Below are positions 55,986 to 63,684 of a stretch of 64,000 nucleotides of DNA, in pieces. Positions within the stretch are counted from its first letter, which is position 1, and each line of letters starts with the position of its first letter. A model generated the notes under the pieces. That model searched no databases. It worked only from the letters and a program-made list of their open reading frames with translations, and was not told where the DNA came from. The position numbers were made by a program, and so were the translations under genes. The stretch covers positions 124,001 through 188,000 of the forward strand of contig NZ_FOCN01000004.1 in NCBI RefSeq assembly GCF_900110125.1, read 5' to 3'. The stretch comes from Cryobacterium luteum. GTDB taxonomy: Bacteria; Actinomycetota; Actinomycetes; Actinomycetales; Microbacteriaceae.

Positions 55986-56839
55986 CTCTCGTGCTGGGGT
56001 GCCTACTCGGGAGTGGGCTGGTGCTGGTGCTCGCCCCGTTCCTTTGGCCGGCGAATTCTGCAACCAGGCGGGCCGGAGTGGGGGAACGGATGCGGGTGCG
56101 CCTGGCTCAGGGCGGGCTGCGGGCGGTGCCGGTGCCCGCGTTCCTGGCGCTGTCGGTGATCGTGGGGGTGGCATCCGCTGCACTGATGCACGGAATCTTC
56201 GCTGTTCTCGCGCTCAGTGCGGTCGCCGGACTGGCCGGGCTGCTGTTGCCGTGGCTGATCGTGTCGTGGCGGTCGGCAGCGCGGCGTCGGGCCAACCGCA
56301 CCGTGTGGCCCGATGTCGTCGACCACCTGGTGTCGGCGCTGCGTTCCGGGCTGGCCCTGCCCGACAGCGTGAGCAGCCTCGCGCAGGCGGGGCCGGCCGC
56401 GACCCGCACGGCGTTTGCGCAATTCGAGCGCGAGTACCGGGCCACCGGCAACTTCAGCTACTGCGTCGACGAACTCAAACGTTCCCTCGCCGACCCGGTC
56501 GCCGATCGCATTCTGGAGACCCTGCGCATGGCGCGGGAGGTCGGCGGCAGCGACCTCACCGTCGTGCTGCGCAGCCTGGCCGCCTGGTTGCGCCAGGATG
56601 CCGCCGTGCGGCTCGAAGTGGAAGCCCGCCAGTCCTGGGTGGTGAACGCGGCCCGGTTGGGAGTCGCCGCGCCGTGGATCATTCTGGTGCTCCTCGCTTC
56701 GCGTCCCGAAGCGGCCATCGCCTACAACTCGCCCGCCGGTGTCGTCGTGATCGCGAGCGGCCTCGCGCTGTCGGTCATCGCGTATCGCGTGATGATCGCC
56801 CTCGGTCGCCTGCCCGAGGAACGCCGGTGGTTCTCGTGA
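55982..56839 (+). CDS. tadB: Tad pilus inner-membrane platform protein TadB
   Basis: A 285-aa T2SSF-type platform protein: membrane segments at about 1-20 and 45-90, the cytosolic GspF domain with LVSALRSGLALPDSVSSLAQ and AREVGGSDLTVVLRSLAAWLRQD (outline), and two C-terminal helices. ATG at 55982 lies in the ATGA overlap with tadA. Confidence 0.9.
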   Translation: MTLVLGCLLGSGLVLVLAPFLWPANSATRRAGVGERMRVRLAQGGLRAVPVPAFLALSVIVGVASAALMHGIFAVLALSAVAGLAGLLLPWLIVSWRSAARRRANRTVWPDVVDHLVSALRSGLALPDSVSSLAQAGPAATRTAFAQFEREYRATGNFSYCVDELKRSLADPVADRILETLRMAREVGGSDLTVVLRSLAAWLRQDAAVRLEVEARQSWVVNAARLGVAAPWIILVLLASRPEAAIAYNSPAGVVVIASGLALSVIAYRVMIALGRLPEERRWFS

Positions 56840-56852
56840 ACCGGCGCGGCCG

Positions 56853-57800
56853 ATGAGCGCCGCGCTGGGTTCGTCGGCCCTGGGGTGGGCCGTGCTGTGC
56901 GGGAGCGCCCTCGGAGTGGGGCTGTGGTCGCTCGTGAGTCTGACGCCACGGCTGACCCGGCCGCGCCTGATGGACCGGGTGGTGCCGTACATCCTCGACA
57001 TTTCCCCGGAAGCGCGCCGCGTTCAGGCTCGGCGAACGGTGAACCCGATCCCGGTGCTGGGCAGCCTGTTCGCGCCGCTGGTGCGTACGCTCACGCGGGG
57101 GCTGTCGAGTCTTCTCGGGGGCAGCGACACCATTGCGCGACGCCTGCACCAGTCGGGGTCGGCGAAGACAGCCCTGGAATTTCGCTCTGTTCAGCTCGTC
57201 TGGGCCCTGCTGGCCTTCGCTGCCGGAACGGTGATCACCCTCGTGGTGCTGCCGGACCTGCTGTTGCCCGCCCGCCTTGCCCTACCGTTCGTGGCCTCGT
57301 TTGGTGGCGCCATGCTGCGGGATTGGCTGCTCCAGCGGGCAGCGGCCGCACGACTGGCCCGCATGCGCAGTGAACTGCCGACCATTCTGGAATTCCTCAC
57401 CCTGTCGTTGTCGGCGGGGGAAGGCATCCTGGATTCGATCCGCCGGGTGTCGCGCACGAGTTCGGGGGAGTTGTCGCGGGAATTCGCCGGGGTGGTCGCC
57501 GATGTGCACACCGGGGTTCCGATCGCGGCGGCGTTGCAGACGCTGTCACGGGACATCCAGCTGCCGGAGGTGACCCGGTTCGTCGACCAGGTCACCGGTG
57601 CCCTGGACCGGGGGTCGCCGCTCGCCGAGGTTTTGCGGGCGCAAGCGCAGGATTCCCGCGACCAGACCAAGCGCACGCTGCTGGAACTGGCCGGCAAAAA
57701 AGAAGTGGCGATGCTTGTGCCGCTGGTCTTCCTGATTCTTCCGATGACCGTTCTGTTCGCTGTTTTCCCCGGACTCGTTGTGCTTCAGGCCGGGTTCTGA
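56853..57800 (+). CDS. tadC: Tad pilus platform protein TadC
   Basis: A 315-aa second T2SSF-type protein: N-terminal helix, then SDTIARRLHQSGSAK, a double helix near 110-155, the GspF stretch LPTILEFLTLSLSAGEGILDSIRRV (outline) and a last helix pair ending VVLQAGF. It begins 14 bases after tadB. Confidence 0.9.
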   Translation: MSAALGSSALGWAVLCGSALGVGLWSLVSLTPRLTRPRLMDRVVPYILDISPEARRVQARRTVNPIPVLGSLFAPLVRTLTRGLSSLLGGSDTIARRLHQSGSAKTALEFRSVQLVWALLAFAAGTVITLVVLPDLLLPARLALPFVASFGGAMLRDWLLQRAAAARLARMRSELPTILEFLTLSLSAGEGILDSIRRVSRTSSGELSREFAGVVADVHTGVPIAAALQTLSRDIQLPEVTRFVDQVTGALDRGSPLAEVLRAQAQDSRDQTKRTLLELAGKKEVAMLVPLVFLILPMTVLFAVFPGLVVLQAGF

Positions 57801-57840
57801 TTTCCACAGCACCATCCACCCCTCAAGAAAAGAGAATGAG

Positions 57841-58017
57841 ATGACCCGAATGATGCTTCGCTTCAACCGCCTGCTTCGCGATGAAACGGGCGATGTACCC
57901 GGCTGGGTGCTGATCACCCTGATGACCGCTGGTTTGGTTCTGATCATCTGGGCACTCGCCGGCCCCGCCCTCAGCGGGGTGTTCCAGCAGGCCATGGACC
58001 GCGTCAGCAGTTTCTGA
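57841..58017 (+). CDS. Small pilin-like protein (candidate Flp subunit)
   Basis: A 58-aa protein with a short basic N-terminus (MTRMMLRFNRLLRDETG), one hydrophobic helix (WVLITLMTAGLVLIIWALAG) and a short amphipathic tail. Size and place right after tadC fit the Flp major pilin. The residue five after a presumed Gly cleavage site is not the usual Glu, so processing and identity are uncertain. ATG at 57841 with AAGAG upstream. Confidence 0.65.
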   Translation: MTRMMLRFNRLLRDETGDVPGWVLITLMTAGLVLIIWALAGPALSGVFQQAMDRVSSF

Positions 58018-58025
58018 CCTTCGGC

Positions 58026-58457
58026 ATGTACCCGCATTGCGAGCGGATGCTGCGCCTCGCCCGGCTGCGCCCTCACCGGCAGCGCGGCGAGGCGGGGTCC
58101 GTCGTGGCCGAATTCGTCATGGTGGTGTCGCTTCTGACCTTCCTGACGCTCATGGTCATGCAACTCGCCCTCGCGCTGCACATTCGCAACACCGTGCTCG
58201 ACGCCGCCGCCGAGGGGGCCCGCTATGCCACGCTCGCCGACAGCAACCTGGCAGCGGGAGCCCAACGCACACGCGACCTGATCACGACGGCCATCGGGGC
58301 GAGCTATGCCTCCGAGGTCACCGCCCAGCACGGGGTGAGCGCCGGATACCCGACGGTCGAAGTGCGGGTGAGGGCGCCGCTGCCGCTGATGGGACTGCTT
58401 GGGGCCCCACGCGGGTTGGAGGTGGTCGCTCGTGCCGCGGTCGAAACGCTCGAGTAG
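58026..58457 (+). CDS. TadE-like pseudopilin 1
   Basis: A 143-aa protein with a type III (TadE) signal: basic start, then G-SVVAEF with Glu at +5 and a hydrophobic helix (VMVVSLLTFLTLMVMQLALAL outline). NTVLDAAAEGARYA after it is the usual TadE continuation. ATG at 58026, or 58047 where GAGCGG precedes. Minor pilus component. Confidence 0.82.
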   Translation: MYPHCERMLRLARLRPHRQRGEAGSVVAEFVMVVSLLTFLTLMVMQLALALHIRNTVLDAAAEGARYATLADSNLAAGAQRTRDLITTAIGASYASEVTAQHGVSAGYPTVEVRVRAPLPLMGLLGAPRGLEVVARAAVETLE

Positions 58458-58890
58458 CGGCTCGGAATCGGGTTCGGCGTCGCTCGAGTTCATCACGGCG
58501 GGCCTGATCCTGCTGGTTCCGCTGGTCTACCTGGTACTGGCGCTATCGGCGTTGCAGGGTGGTGCGCTCGCCGTGGAGGGCGCCGCCCGACAGGCAGCCC
58601 GCGTCTATGTGCAGTCTCCGGATGCGGTCACCGCCACCGCGCGGGCCCACCGTGCGGTGGCGTTCGCGCTCGAGGACTACGGCCTCGACCCGGGTGATGC
58701 CGAGGTGCAGATCGACTGCGCCGGCGGTGCGAGTCACTGCCTGACCCGTCGGGGCCTCGTGACGGTCACCGTGCGCATCGGCATCACTCTGCCGCTGGTC
58801 CCCGACCTGCTCGCCGTGAACCAGAGCGCGAGCATTCCAATGACGGCGGCGTCGACCCAGATCGTGTCAAGGTTCGGCGGCCTCGGATGA
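58432..58890 (+). CDS. TadE-like pseudopilin 2
   Basis: A 152-aa protein with SGSASLEFITAG (Glu at +5 after Gly) and a helix LILLVPLVYLVLALSALQ, then VEGAARQAARVYV. A Cys pair (DCAGGASHC) in the outer domain could form a disulfide. GTG at 58432 overlaps the previous gene by 26 bases. Confidence 0.82.
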   Translation: MPRSKRSSSGSESGSASLEFITAGLILLVPLVYLVLALSALQGGALAVEGAARQAARVYVQSPDAVTATARAHRAVAFALEDYGLDPGDAEVQIDCAGGASHCLTRRGLVTVTVRIGITLPLVPDLLAVNQSASIPMTAASTQIVSRFGGLG

Positions 58891-59333
58891 CCGGGCGCCG
58901 ACCGCACACATCGAACCAGGACGGATCCACCCTGCTGCTCGTCATCTTCTACGGCTTTCTGGCGCTCTGCCTCGTGCTCGTGGCCCTGTCGGCGACGTCG
59001 CTCTATCTCGAACACAAACGGTTGCTGAGCTTCGCCGATGGGGCCGCGCTCGCCGGATCCGAGGCGTTCACCCTGGATGCGGTGCAGGTCGGCGTCGCCG
59101 GGCCACGGCCCCGGCTGCGTTCGGATGACGTGGCGGCCGCGGTCGATGAGTATCTGCGCCTCGTGCCCCACGACTCGTTCGAGGCGCTGTCGGTGACGAG
59201 CGCGGCATCCGCTGACGGGCAGAGCGCGTCGGTGACGCTGCGCTCGTGGTGGCGCCCGCCGGTACTCACGCTCGTGGTCCCCGACGGTGTGCCGCTCGAG
59301 GTGACGGTGGTCTCCCGTGCGGTGTTCCACTAG
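58887..59333 (+). CDS. TadG-like pilus-associated protein
   Basis: A 148-aa protein with one N-terminal membrane helix after DGSTLLLVIFYGF and a typical ADGAALAGSEAF stretch, as in Flp-pilus-associated TadG/RseP-like small proteins. The Glu +5 is missing (Leu). Overlaps the previous gene by 4 bases (ATGA). Last gene of the Tad operon. Confidence 0.8.
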   Translation: MTGRRPHTSNQDGSTLLLVIFYGFLALCLVLVALSATSLYLEHKRLLSFADGAALAGSEAFTLDAVQVGVAGPRPRLRSDDVAAAVDEYLRLVPHDSFEALSVTSAASADGQSASVTLRSWWRPPVLTLVVPDGVPLEVTVVSRAVFH

Positions 59334-59421
59334 CCGGTCCCGGTCCGCGAAGTAGGTGCACGCAAAGTGGCACTGGTAATTTCAGGATGAAAGCGTACTA
59401 TACACAGACACGTAGTCGACA

Positions 59422-59450
59422 TGAAGCCTCCTACCTCGTAGGAGGCTTCA
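59422..59450 (+). terminator. Hairpin after the Tad operon
   Basis: TGAAGCCTCCTAC and its exact reverse complement around CTC (13-bp stem), then CGCTTTGG. Weak T-run, strong stem, 88 bases after the last Tad stop. Confidence 0.7.
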
Positions 59451-59597
59451 CGCTTTGGTACCGACGTCGACCCTCGTGCCAGCCCCGGTCCCCGGTTGGT
59501 AGTGCTGGCGACCCTCGGTCGTCGTTCACCCGGGCTGGTCGCCGCCGGATGACGTGGCCCAGGATGGCGGCTGAGTACCACCGAGATCGGCTGCGAA

Positions 59598-59870
59598 ATG
59601 ATGAATGTACTACTGGACGATCGGGTTGTCGAACAGCTCGACTTCGACTCTCTTCTGCCCTGCGAGGGCGTGCATCACGATCGCGGATTGAGCGGTCACG
59701 ATCCGGCCGAATCGGGCGGCTACATGGTGATTTCCCCCTGCTGCGGCCCCAAGGTGATCCAGTGCTGCTCGCGGGTTGACGCCATGCGGGTCTCCGGTGT
59801 GCTCTATTGCGGTGCCTGCCAACACGAGCACCTGACGAGCGAATACCAGTTCGTTCCGCTGGCGCTGTAG
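59598..59870 (+). CDS. Small Cys-rich protein, probable zinc-binding
   Basis: A 90-aa protein that I do not recognise by name. It has seven Cys, with SPCCGPKVIQCCS and LYCGACQHEH suggesting one or two zinc knuckles, and a His-rich stretch CEGVHHDRGLSGH. No membrane segment. The start is one of two adjacent ATGs (59598/59601); no ribosome site is visible. It stands alone between the Tad operon and the EamA gene. Confidence 0.65.
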   Translation: MMNVLLDDRVVEQLDFDSLLPCEGVHHDRGLSGHDPAESGGYMVISPCCGPKVIQCCSRVDAMRVSGVLYCGACQHEHLTSEYQFVPLAL

Positions 59871-59907
59871 GCGGCCTCCGCATTTCTCGAGCGGATGCCG
59901 CGAGCGG

Positions 59908-59913
59908 TACTGT
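59908..59913 (+). promoter_or_regulatory. Candidate -10 box for the EamA gene
   Basis: TACTGT with a likely start of transcription about 59920, giving a leader of under 30 bases with AGGAG before the GTG at 59948. Confidence 0.4.
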
Positions 59914-59947
59914 CGAGAGGTGCCCGGACGGCGCCGACAGGAGCAGT

Positions 59948-60832
59948 GTGCGTACCCAGCGGGAGAAGTTGAGCGGCGCCGGAGCGCAGCTAGCCACCGA
60001 GGTCAGCATCAACTTCGGGTCGTCACTGGCCGGACTGCTCATTCCGGTCGTCGGCTCGCCCCTCGTCGTCGCGGCCCGCCAGATCGTCATGGTCATTGTG
60101 GTGCTGCCGTTGGCCCGGCCCCGCCTGAGAAACCTGACCTGGGCCCACACCTGGCCACCGCTGGCCCTCGGTGTCGTGCTCGCCGTCATGAACCTCAGCT
60201 TTTACCAGGCCGTCAGCATGCTCGGACTCGGCGTCGCGGCGACGATCGAATTTCTCGGGCCGTTCGCTCTCGCCCTGGTGACCAGCCGCCGCATCCTGGA
60301 CTTCGTCTGCGCAGCGGCCGCCGCCGGGGGCGTGTTCTTACTGACTTGGTCGGACGGCACGCTCGACCCGCTCGGCATCGTGCTCGCGCTCACCGCGGCG
60401 GCCGCCTGGTTCTGCTACATCGTGCTGACCCGCCGCGTGGCGACGGAATTCGCCGGGCTTGAGGGCATCTCGATCGCGAGCGTGGTCAGCCTCATCATCG
60501 TGGTACCGATCGCGCTGGTCACCCTCGATCTCTCGGTCTTCACCTGGGGCGTGGTCGGGCTGCTGGTACTCGTGGGTATCGTGTCCTCGGCCTTTCCGTA
60601 TACGCTCGACACCTACATTCTGCGACGGATCAGCCCGCGGCTGTACGCGATCATCACGAGCTTCGGCCCGGTGATCGCGGCCGGTTTCGGCGCTCTCGTG
60701 CTCGGCGAGACCTTCACCCTGCTGCAGCAGATCGCCATCGTCGTCGTCTGCGTCGCCGCCGGAGCGGCGATCGCGACCCAGCGCGACCGCCCGACGTCTG
60801 ACCTCGAGCTGACCGCGACCGCGATCCCCTAG
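59948..60832 (+). CDS. EamA/RhtA-type exporter
   Basis: A 294-aa membrane protein with ten helices in two EamA repeats; FYQAVSMLGLGVAATIEFLGPFALAL and ISPRLYAIITSFGPVIAAGFGALVLGE (outline) are typical of RhtA-like threonine/homoserine or metabolite exporters. GTG at 59948 with AGGAG four bases upstream. Substrate unknown. Confidence 0.88.
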   Translation: MRTQREKLSGAGAQLATEVSINFGSSLAGLLIPVVGSPLVVAARQIVMVIVVLPLARPRLRNLTWAHTWPPLALGVVLAVMNLSFYQAVSMLGLGVAATIEFLGPFALALVTSRRILDFVCAAAAAGGVFLLTWSDGTLDPLGIVLALTAAAAWFCYIVLTRRVATEFAGLEGISIASVVSLIIVVPIALVTLDLSVFTWGVVGLLVLVGIVSSAFPYTLDTYILRRISPRLYAIITSFGPVIAAGFGALVLGETFTLLQQIAIVVVCVAAGAAIATQRDRPTSDLELTATAIP

Positions 60833-60864
60833 GGCGGGCTCCCCGGCATCCGCTCGTCGGCGGG

Positions 60865-61527
60865 CTATTCGACGCGCAGGCCGAGGTGGGCGGCGAGCAG
60901 CGGGGCGAGCAGACTCAGCTGGGCATCGTCGATCGTGGCACCGCGCAGGCCCTCGAGGCCGTGCACCGCCGAGAAGTCGCTCGAGCGCAGGTCGACGTCT
61001 TTGAGCCTGGCCCCGCCCGCATCGAGCGTGCCGATGCGGCAGTTCTGCAGTTCAAGGCGTTGCACGGTGGCGCTGCCGAGATCGAGCTCCTCGATGATGC
61101 AGTTGCTGATGAGCACATCGGTGAGGGTCGCGTTGCGCAGGTTCACGAAGTCGAGTTTGGAGCCGTCGATGTGCACCGAGCGCAACGTCGCCTCGTACGC
61201 CTCGACCGAACCGAGCCGGGCGTGCTCGATGCGCACGTCCCGCCAGCTGGAGCGCGGCGCGCTGAACACCGGCGCGTGCAGGTCGGCCAGGAGACACTCC
61301 GAAAAGGATGCCCCGCGCAGCCTGGTCTCGTGCAGGGAGGCTGTGCTGAATTCACACTCGCCGAAGGAGATGCCGGTGAGGTCGCGGCCATCGAGGTCAA
61401 CGTTTGTGTACCGCTCGGCCTCACGGGCATCGCCGGAGCGCAGGAGGGAGCCGTCGGCCTCGTCGAGGTCGGGCAGCGTGATGCGGTCGATGGAGGCGTG
61501 GCGGGTGCGGGTGCTGGGCTTCGCCAC
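60865..61527 (-). CDS. Pentapeptide-repeat protein
   Basis: A 220-aa protein with about 25 pentapeptide units of the A(D/N)LxX type from about residue 40 to 195 (NVDLDGRDLTGISFGECEFS, LRNATLTDVLISN, LELQNCRIGTLDAGGARLKD), forming a right-handed quadrilateral helix. Some members mimic DNA and protect gyrase; nothing here shows that role. GTG at 61527, two bases after the Ddn-like stop, so the two genes form an operon. Confidence 0.88.
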   Translation of the reverse strand: MAKPSTRTRHASIDRITLPDLDEADGSLLRSGDAREAERYTNVDLDGRDLTGISFGECEFSTASLHETRLRGASFSECLLADLHAPVFSAPRSSWRDVRIEHARLGSVEAYEATLRSVHIDGSKLDFVNLRNATLTDVLISNCIIEELDLGSATVQRLELQNCRIGTLDAGGARLKDVDLRSSDFSAVHGLEGLRGATIDDAQLSLLAPLLAAHLGLRVE

Positions 61528-61529
61528 CC

Positions 61530-61967
61530 TTAGGCGAGGGGTTCAAGCACGAAGACGGGAATCTCGCGGTCGGTCTTGACCTGGTAGGCGGCGTAGTCGG
61601 GGAACGCGGCCACGGCGCGTTCCCACCAGACGGCCTTCTCGTCACCGGTGACCTCGCGAGCACGCATGTCCCACTTCTGCGGGCCGTCCTGCAGCTCGAC
61701 TTCGGGGTGCGCCACGACGTTCGCGTACCAGACCGGGTTCTTGGGGCTGCCACCGAGGGAGGCAACGGCGGCGTACCGGCCGTCGTGCTCGACCCGCATG
61801 AGCGGGGCCTTGCGCAGCTTGCCGCTCTTCACGCCGACCGTCGTCAACACGATGACGGGCATGCCGCGCAGGGTCGTGCCCTCCATACCGCCGGACTTCT
61901 CGATCTGGTCGACCTGGTCGCGCACCCACTGGGAGGTGCTTGGTTCGTATTCTCCGATGAGGGGCAT
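61530..61967 (-). CDS. Ddn-like F420-dependent nitroreductase family protein
   Basis: A 145-aa split beta-barrel protein of the deazaflavin (F420H2)-dependent family. Typical are [49 protein letters not shown] (outline) and [16 protein letters not shown]. Members reduce quinones or nitro-compounds. ATG at 61967 with GGAG upstream; a farther in-frame start at 62009 is not needed. Its presence implies F420 in this organism. Confidence 0.9.
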   Translation of the reverse strand: MPLIGEYEPSTSQWVRDQVDQIEKSGGMEGTTLRGMPVIVLTTVGVKSGKLRKAPLMRVEHDGRYAAVASLGGSPKNPVWYANVVAHPEVELQDGPQKWDMRAREVTGDEKAVWWERAVAAFPDYAAYQVKTDREIPVFVLEPLA

Positions 61968-62276
61968 GGTCGCTCCAACGCCCGGGCTGGCGAGAACATT
62001 CCGCGCCAACGTCGCTGGCGGGTCGTGGGCCGGCGCGTCCTGGGCTGGCGGGTTATTCTCGTGGCTAGTTCAGGAGATCCGGCCGTGCGGCCAGTCCTCA
62101 GGTGCGGGACTACGGGCCGGGCCGACAAGATGCGACAGATTTTCCTGAATTAGCCACAGGGGACGGGCCACAGGGGGAGGGGAATGAGGGGGGAGCGAGG
62201 GGGAGTGAGGGGAAGAGAAGAGGCTGAGTGAGGGAATGGGGCGGGGCGGGGGATGAGAGGGCGGGGAACGGGGAGG
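61968..62276. other. 309-bp space with strong strand asymmetry
   Basis: No gene seen. From about 62161 to 62276 the plus strand is almost all purine with many runs of four to six G. The transcript leaving the MFS gene on the minus strand would therefore be C/U-rich and G-poor over more than 100 bases, as in Rho loading sites. The left 190 bases hold only the Ddn-like gene leader and unremarkable sequence. Confidence 0.6.
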
Positions 62277-63644
62277 CTAGAGCAGGCTGCGTGGGCGGTG
62301 CGGGGCGAAGCGGGGGATGTAGCGGCCGAGCAGCACGGCGCCGAACAGTCCGAATACCCCGATGATGCCGCTCGCGATCGACAGCGAGGCGAGCGCGGTG
62401 ATGCCGGCCACGGCGAGCGGAGCTGCGGCGCTGCCGAAGTCGGCGGTGAACCGCCAGGCACCAAGGAACGGCGCCGGATGCCGCTGCGGAGCGAGGTCGG
62501 CGCCGAGGGTCATGAGCAGGCCGCTGCCGATGCCGTTGGCCAGGGCGAGGAACATCGCCACGCCGATGAACCAACCCACGGTGCTCGGCAGGTCGTGCGT
62601 GAAGGCGAGCGCGACGTGGCCGAGGCCGAGTCCGATCATCGACGGCACGGCGCTCCAGATGCGGCCGAAGCGGTCCATGATCTGGCCGCTGACGTAAAAC
62701 AAGAGAAAGTCGATGCCGCCGGCGATGCCGATGATCAGGGCCGTGTCGGGCGCGCTCACCCCGATGCTGACCGCCCAGAGCGGCAGCATGACGGTGCGAC
62801 TGGCCCGCATCGCGCCGACGAGCGCGGCGCCGGTGCCGAGGCGCACGAGCACGCCGCGGTGGGCGCGGATGGTCTGAAAGAGACCGGCAGCGGTGCCGGA
62901 CGTGGCGACATCCGGTAAAGCGGATGCCGCGTTCTCCGACCCAGCCTGCTCCGACCCGGAACGTTCCGACCCGGCCTGCTCCGAGCCAGCCCGCGACGGA
63001 CCGGAACGCCCAGACCCGGCCTGCTCCGAGCCAGCCCGCGCCGGACCGGCACCCGGAGTCGCCAGGCCCCGGGTGGGATCGGGCAGGATCACCAGCGTCG
63101 CGACGGCGAGAACGCAGCAGACGATGAACACCCAGAACGCCGCCTGGGTGCTGCCGGTGAGGTGGATGAGCGCGGCGGAGAGGAACGGGCCGACGAACCA
63201 GCCGGCCCGAAAAACTCCACCGAGGGTGGACAGGGCGCGGGCCCGGTAGACCAGCGGCACGTAGCTCGTCATGAAGGCGTGTCGGGCGAGGGCGAAGACG
63301 GCGGTGGCGATGCCGATCAGAAAGATGCCGAGGCCGAGTACGAGCGGGCTCGGCGCGACGATGCAGATGATGACGGCACCGATCGTGACCAGCGAGGCAT
63401 AGATCATGGAGTTGCGCTCGCCGATGCGGGCGACGATCCAGCCGCTGGGAATGTCGCCGACCAGTTCGCCGAACATGATCATGGCGGCGATCACCCCGGC
63501 GACGGCGAGCGTGGCGCCGAGGTCATTGGCGACCAGGGGAATGAGCGGAATGATTGCGCCCTCGCCGACCGAGAACAGCAGGGTGGGCAGAAACGCGGTC
63601 AGGGCGATGGACCGCAGGTTGAGGGGGCGCTGCGTATTGCTCAT
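62277..63644 (-). CDS. MFS transporter with repeat-rich central loop
   Basis: A 455-aa, 12-helix major facilitator. The first half has VGEGAIIPLIPLVANDLGA and GELVGDIPSGWIVARIGERN (motif A-like); the second half GQIMDRFGRIWSAVP. The central loop between helices 6 and 7 (about residues 200-245) consists of RAGSEQAGS-type repeats. Substrate unknown; probably an exporter. ATG at 63644 by comparison with the usual start before helix 1. Divergent from prfB. Confidence 0.88.
   Translation of the reverse strand: MSNTQRPLNLRSIALTAFLPTLLFSVGEGAIIPLIPLVANDLGATLAVAGVIAAMIMFGELVGDIPSGWIVARIGERNSMIYASLVTIGAVIICIVAPSPLVLGLGIFLIGIATAVFALARHAFMTSYVPLVYRARALSTLGGVFRAGWFVGPFLSAALIHLTGSTQAAFWVFIVCCVLAVATLVILPDPTRGLATPGAGPARAGSEQAGSGRSGPSRAGSEQAGSERSGSEQAGSENAASALPDVATSGTAAGLFQTIRAHRGVLVRLGTGAALVGAMRASRTVMLPLWAVSIGVSAPDTALIIGIAGGIDFLLFYVSGQIMDRFGRIWSAVPSMIGLGLGHVALAFTHDLPSTVGWFIGVAMFLALANGIGSGLLMTLGADLAPQRHPAPFLGAWRFTADFGSAAAPLAVAGITALASLSIASGIIGVFGLFGAVLLGRYIPRFAPHRPRSLL
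62942..63040. repeat. 45-bp period direct repeats in the MFS loop
   Basis: A 28-base word is identical at 62968-62995 and 63013-63040, with a partial third copy from 62942. On the minus strand it encodes repeats of Arg-Ala-Gly-Ser-Glu-Gln-Ala-Gly-Ser type. Confidence 0.8.
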
Positions 63645-63669
63645 CAGAGTCGATGCTACGCCAGCCCGG

Positions 63670-63675
63670 TAGGCT
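63670..63675 (+). promoter_or_regulatory. Candidate -10 box for prfB
   Basis: TAGGCT 9 bases before the ATG at 63685, giving a leader of only a few bases. No Shine-Dalgarno sequence. Confidence 0.4.
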
Positions 63676-63684
63676 GAACAGAAC

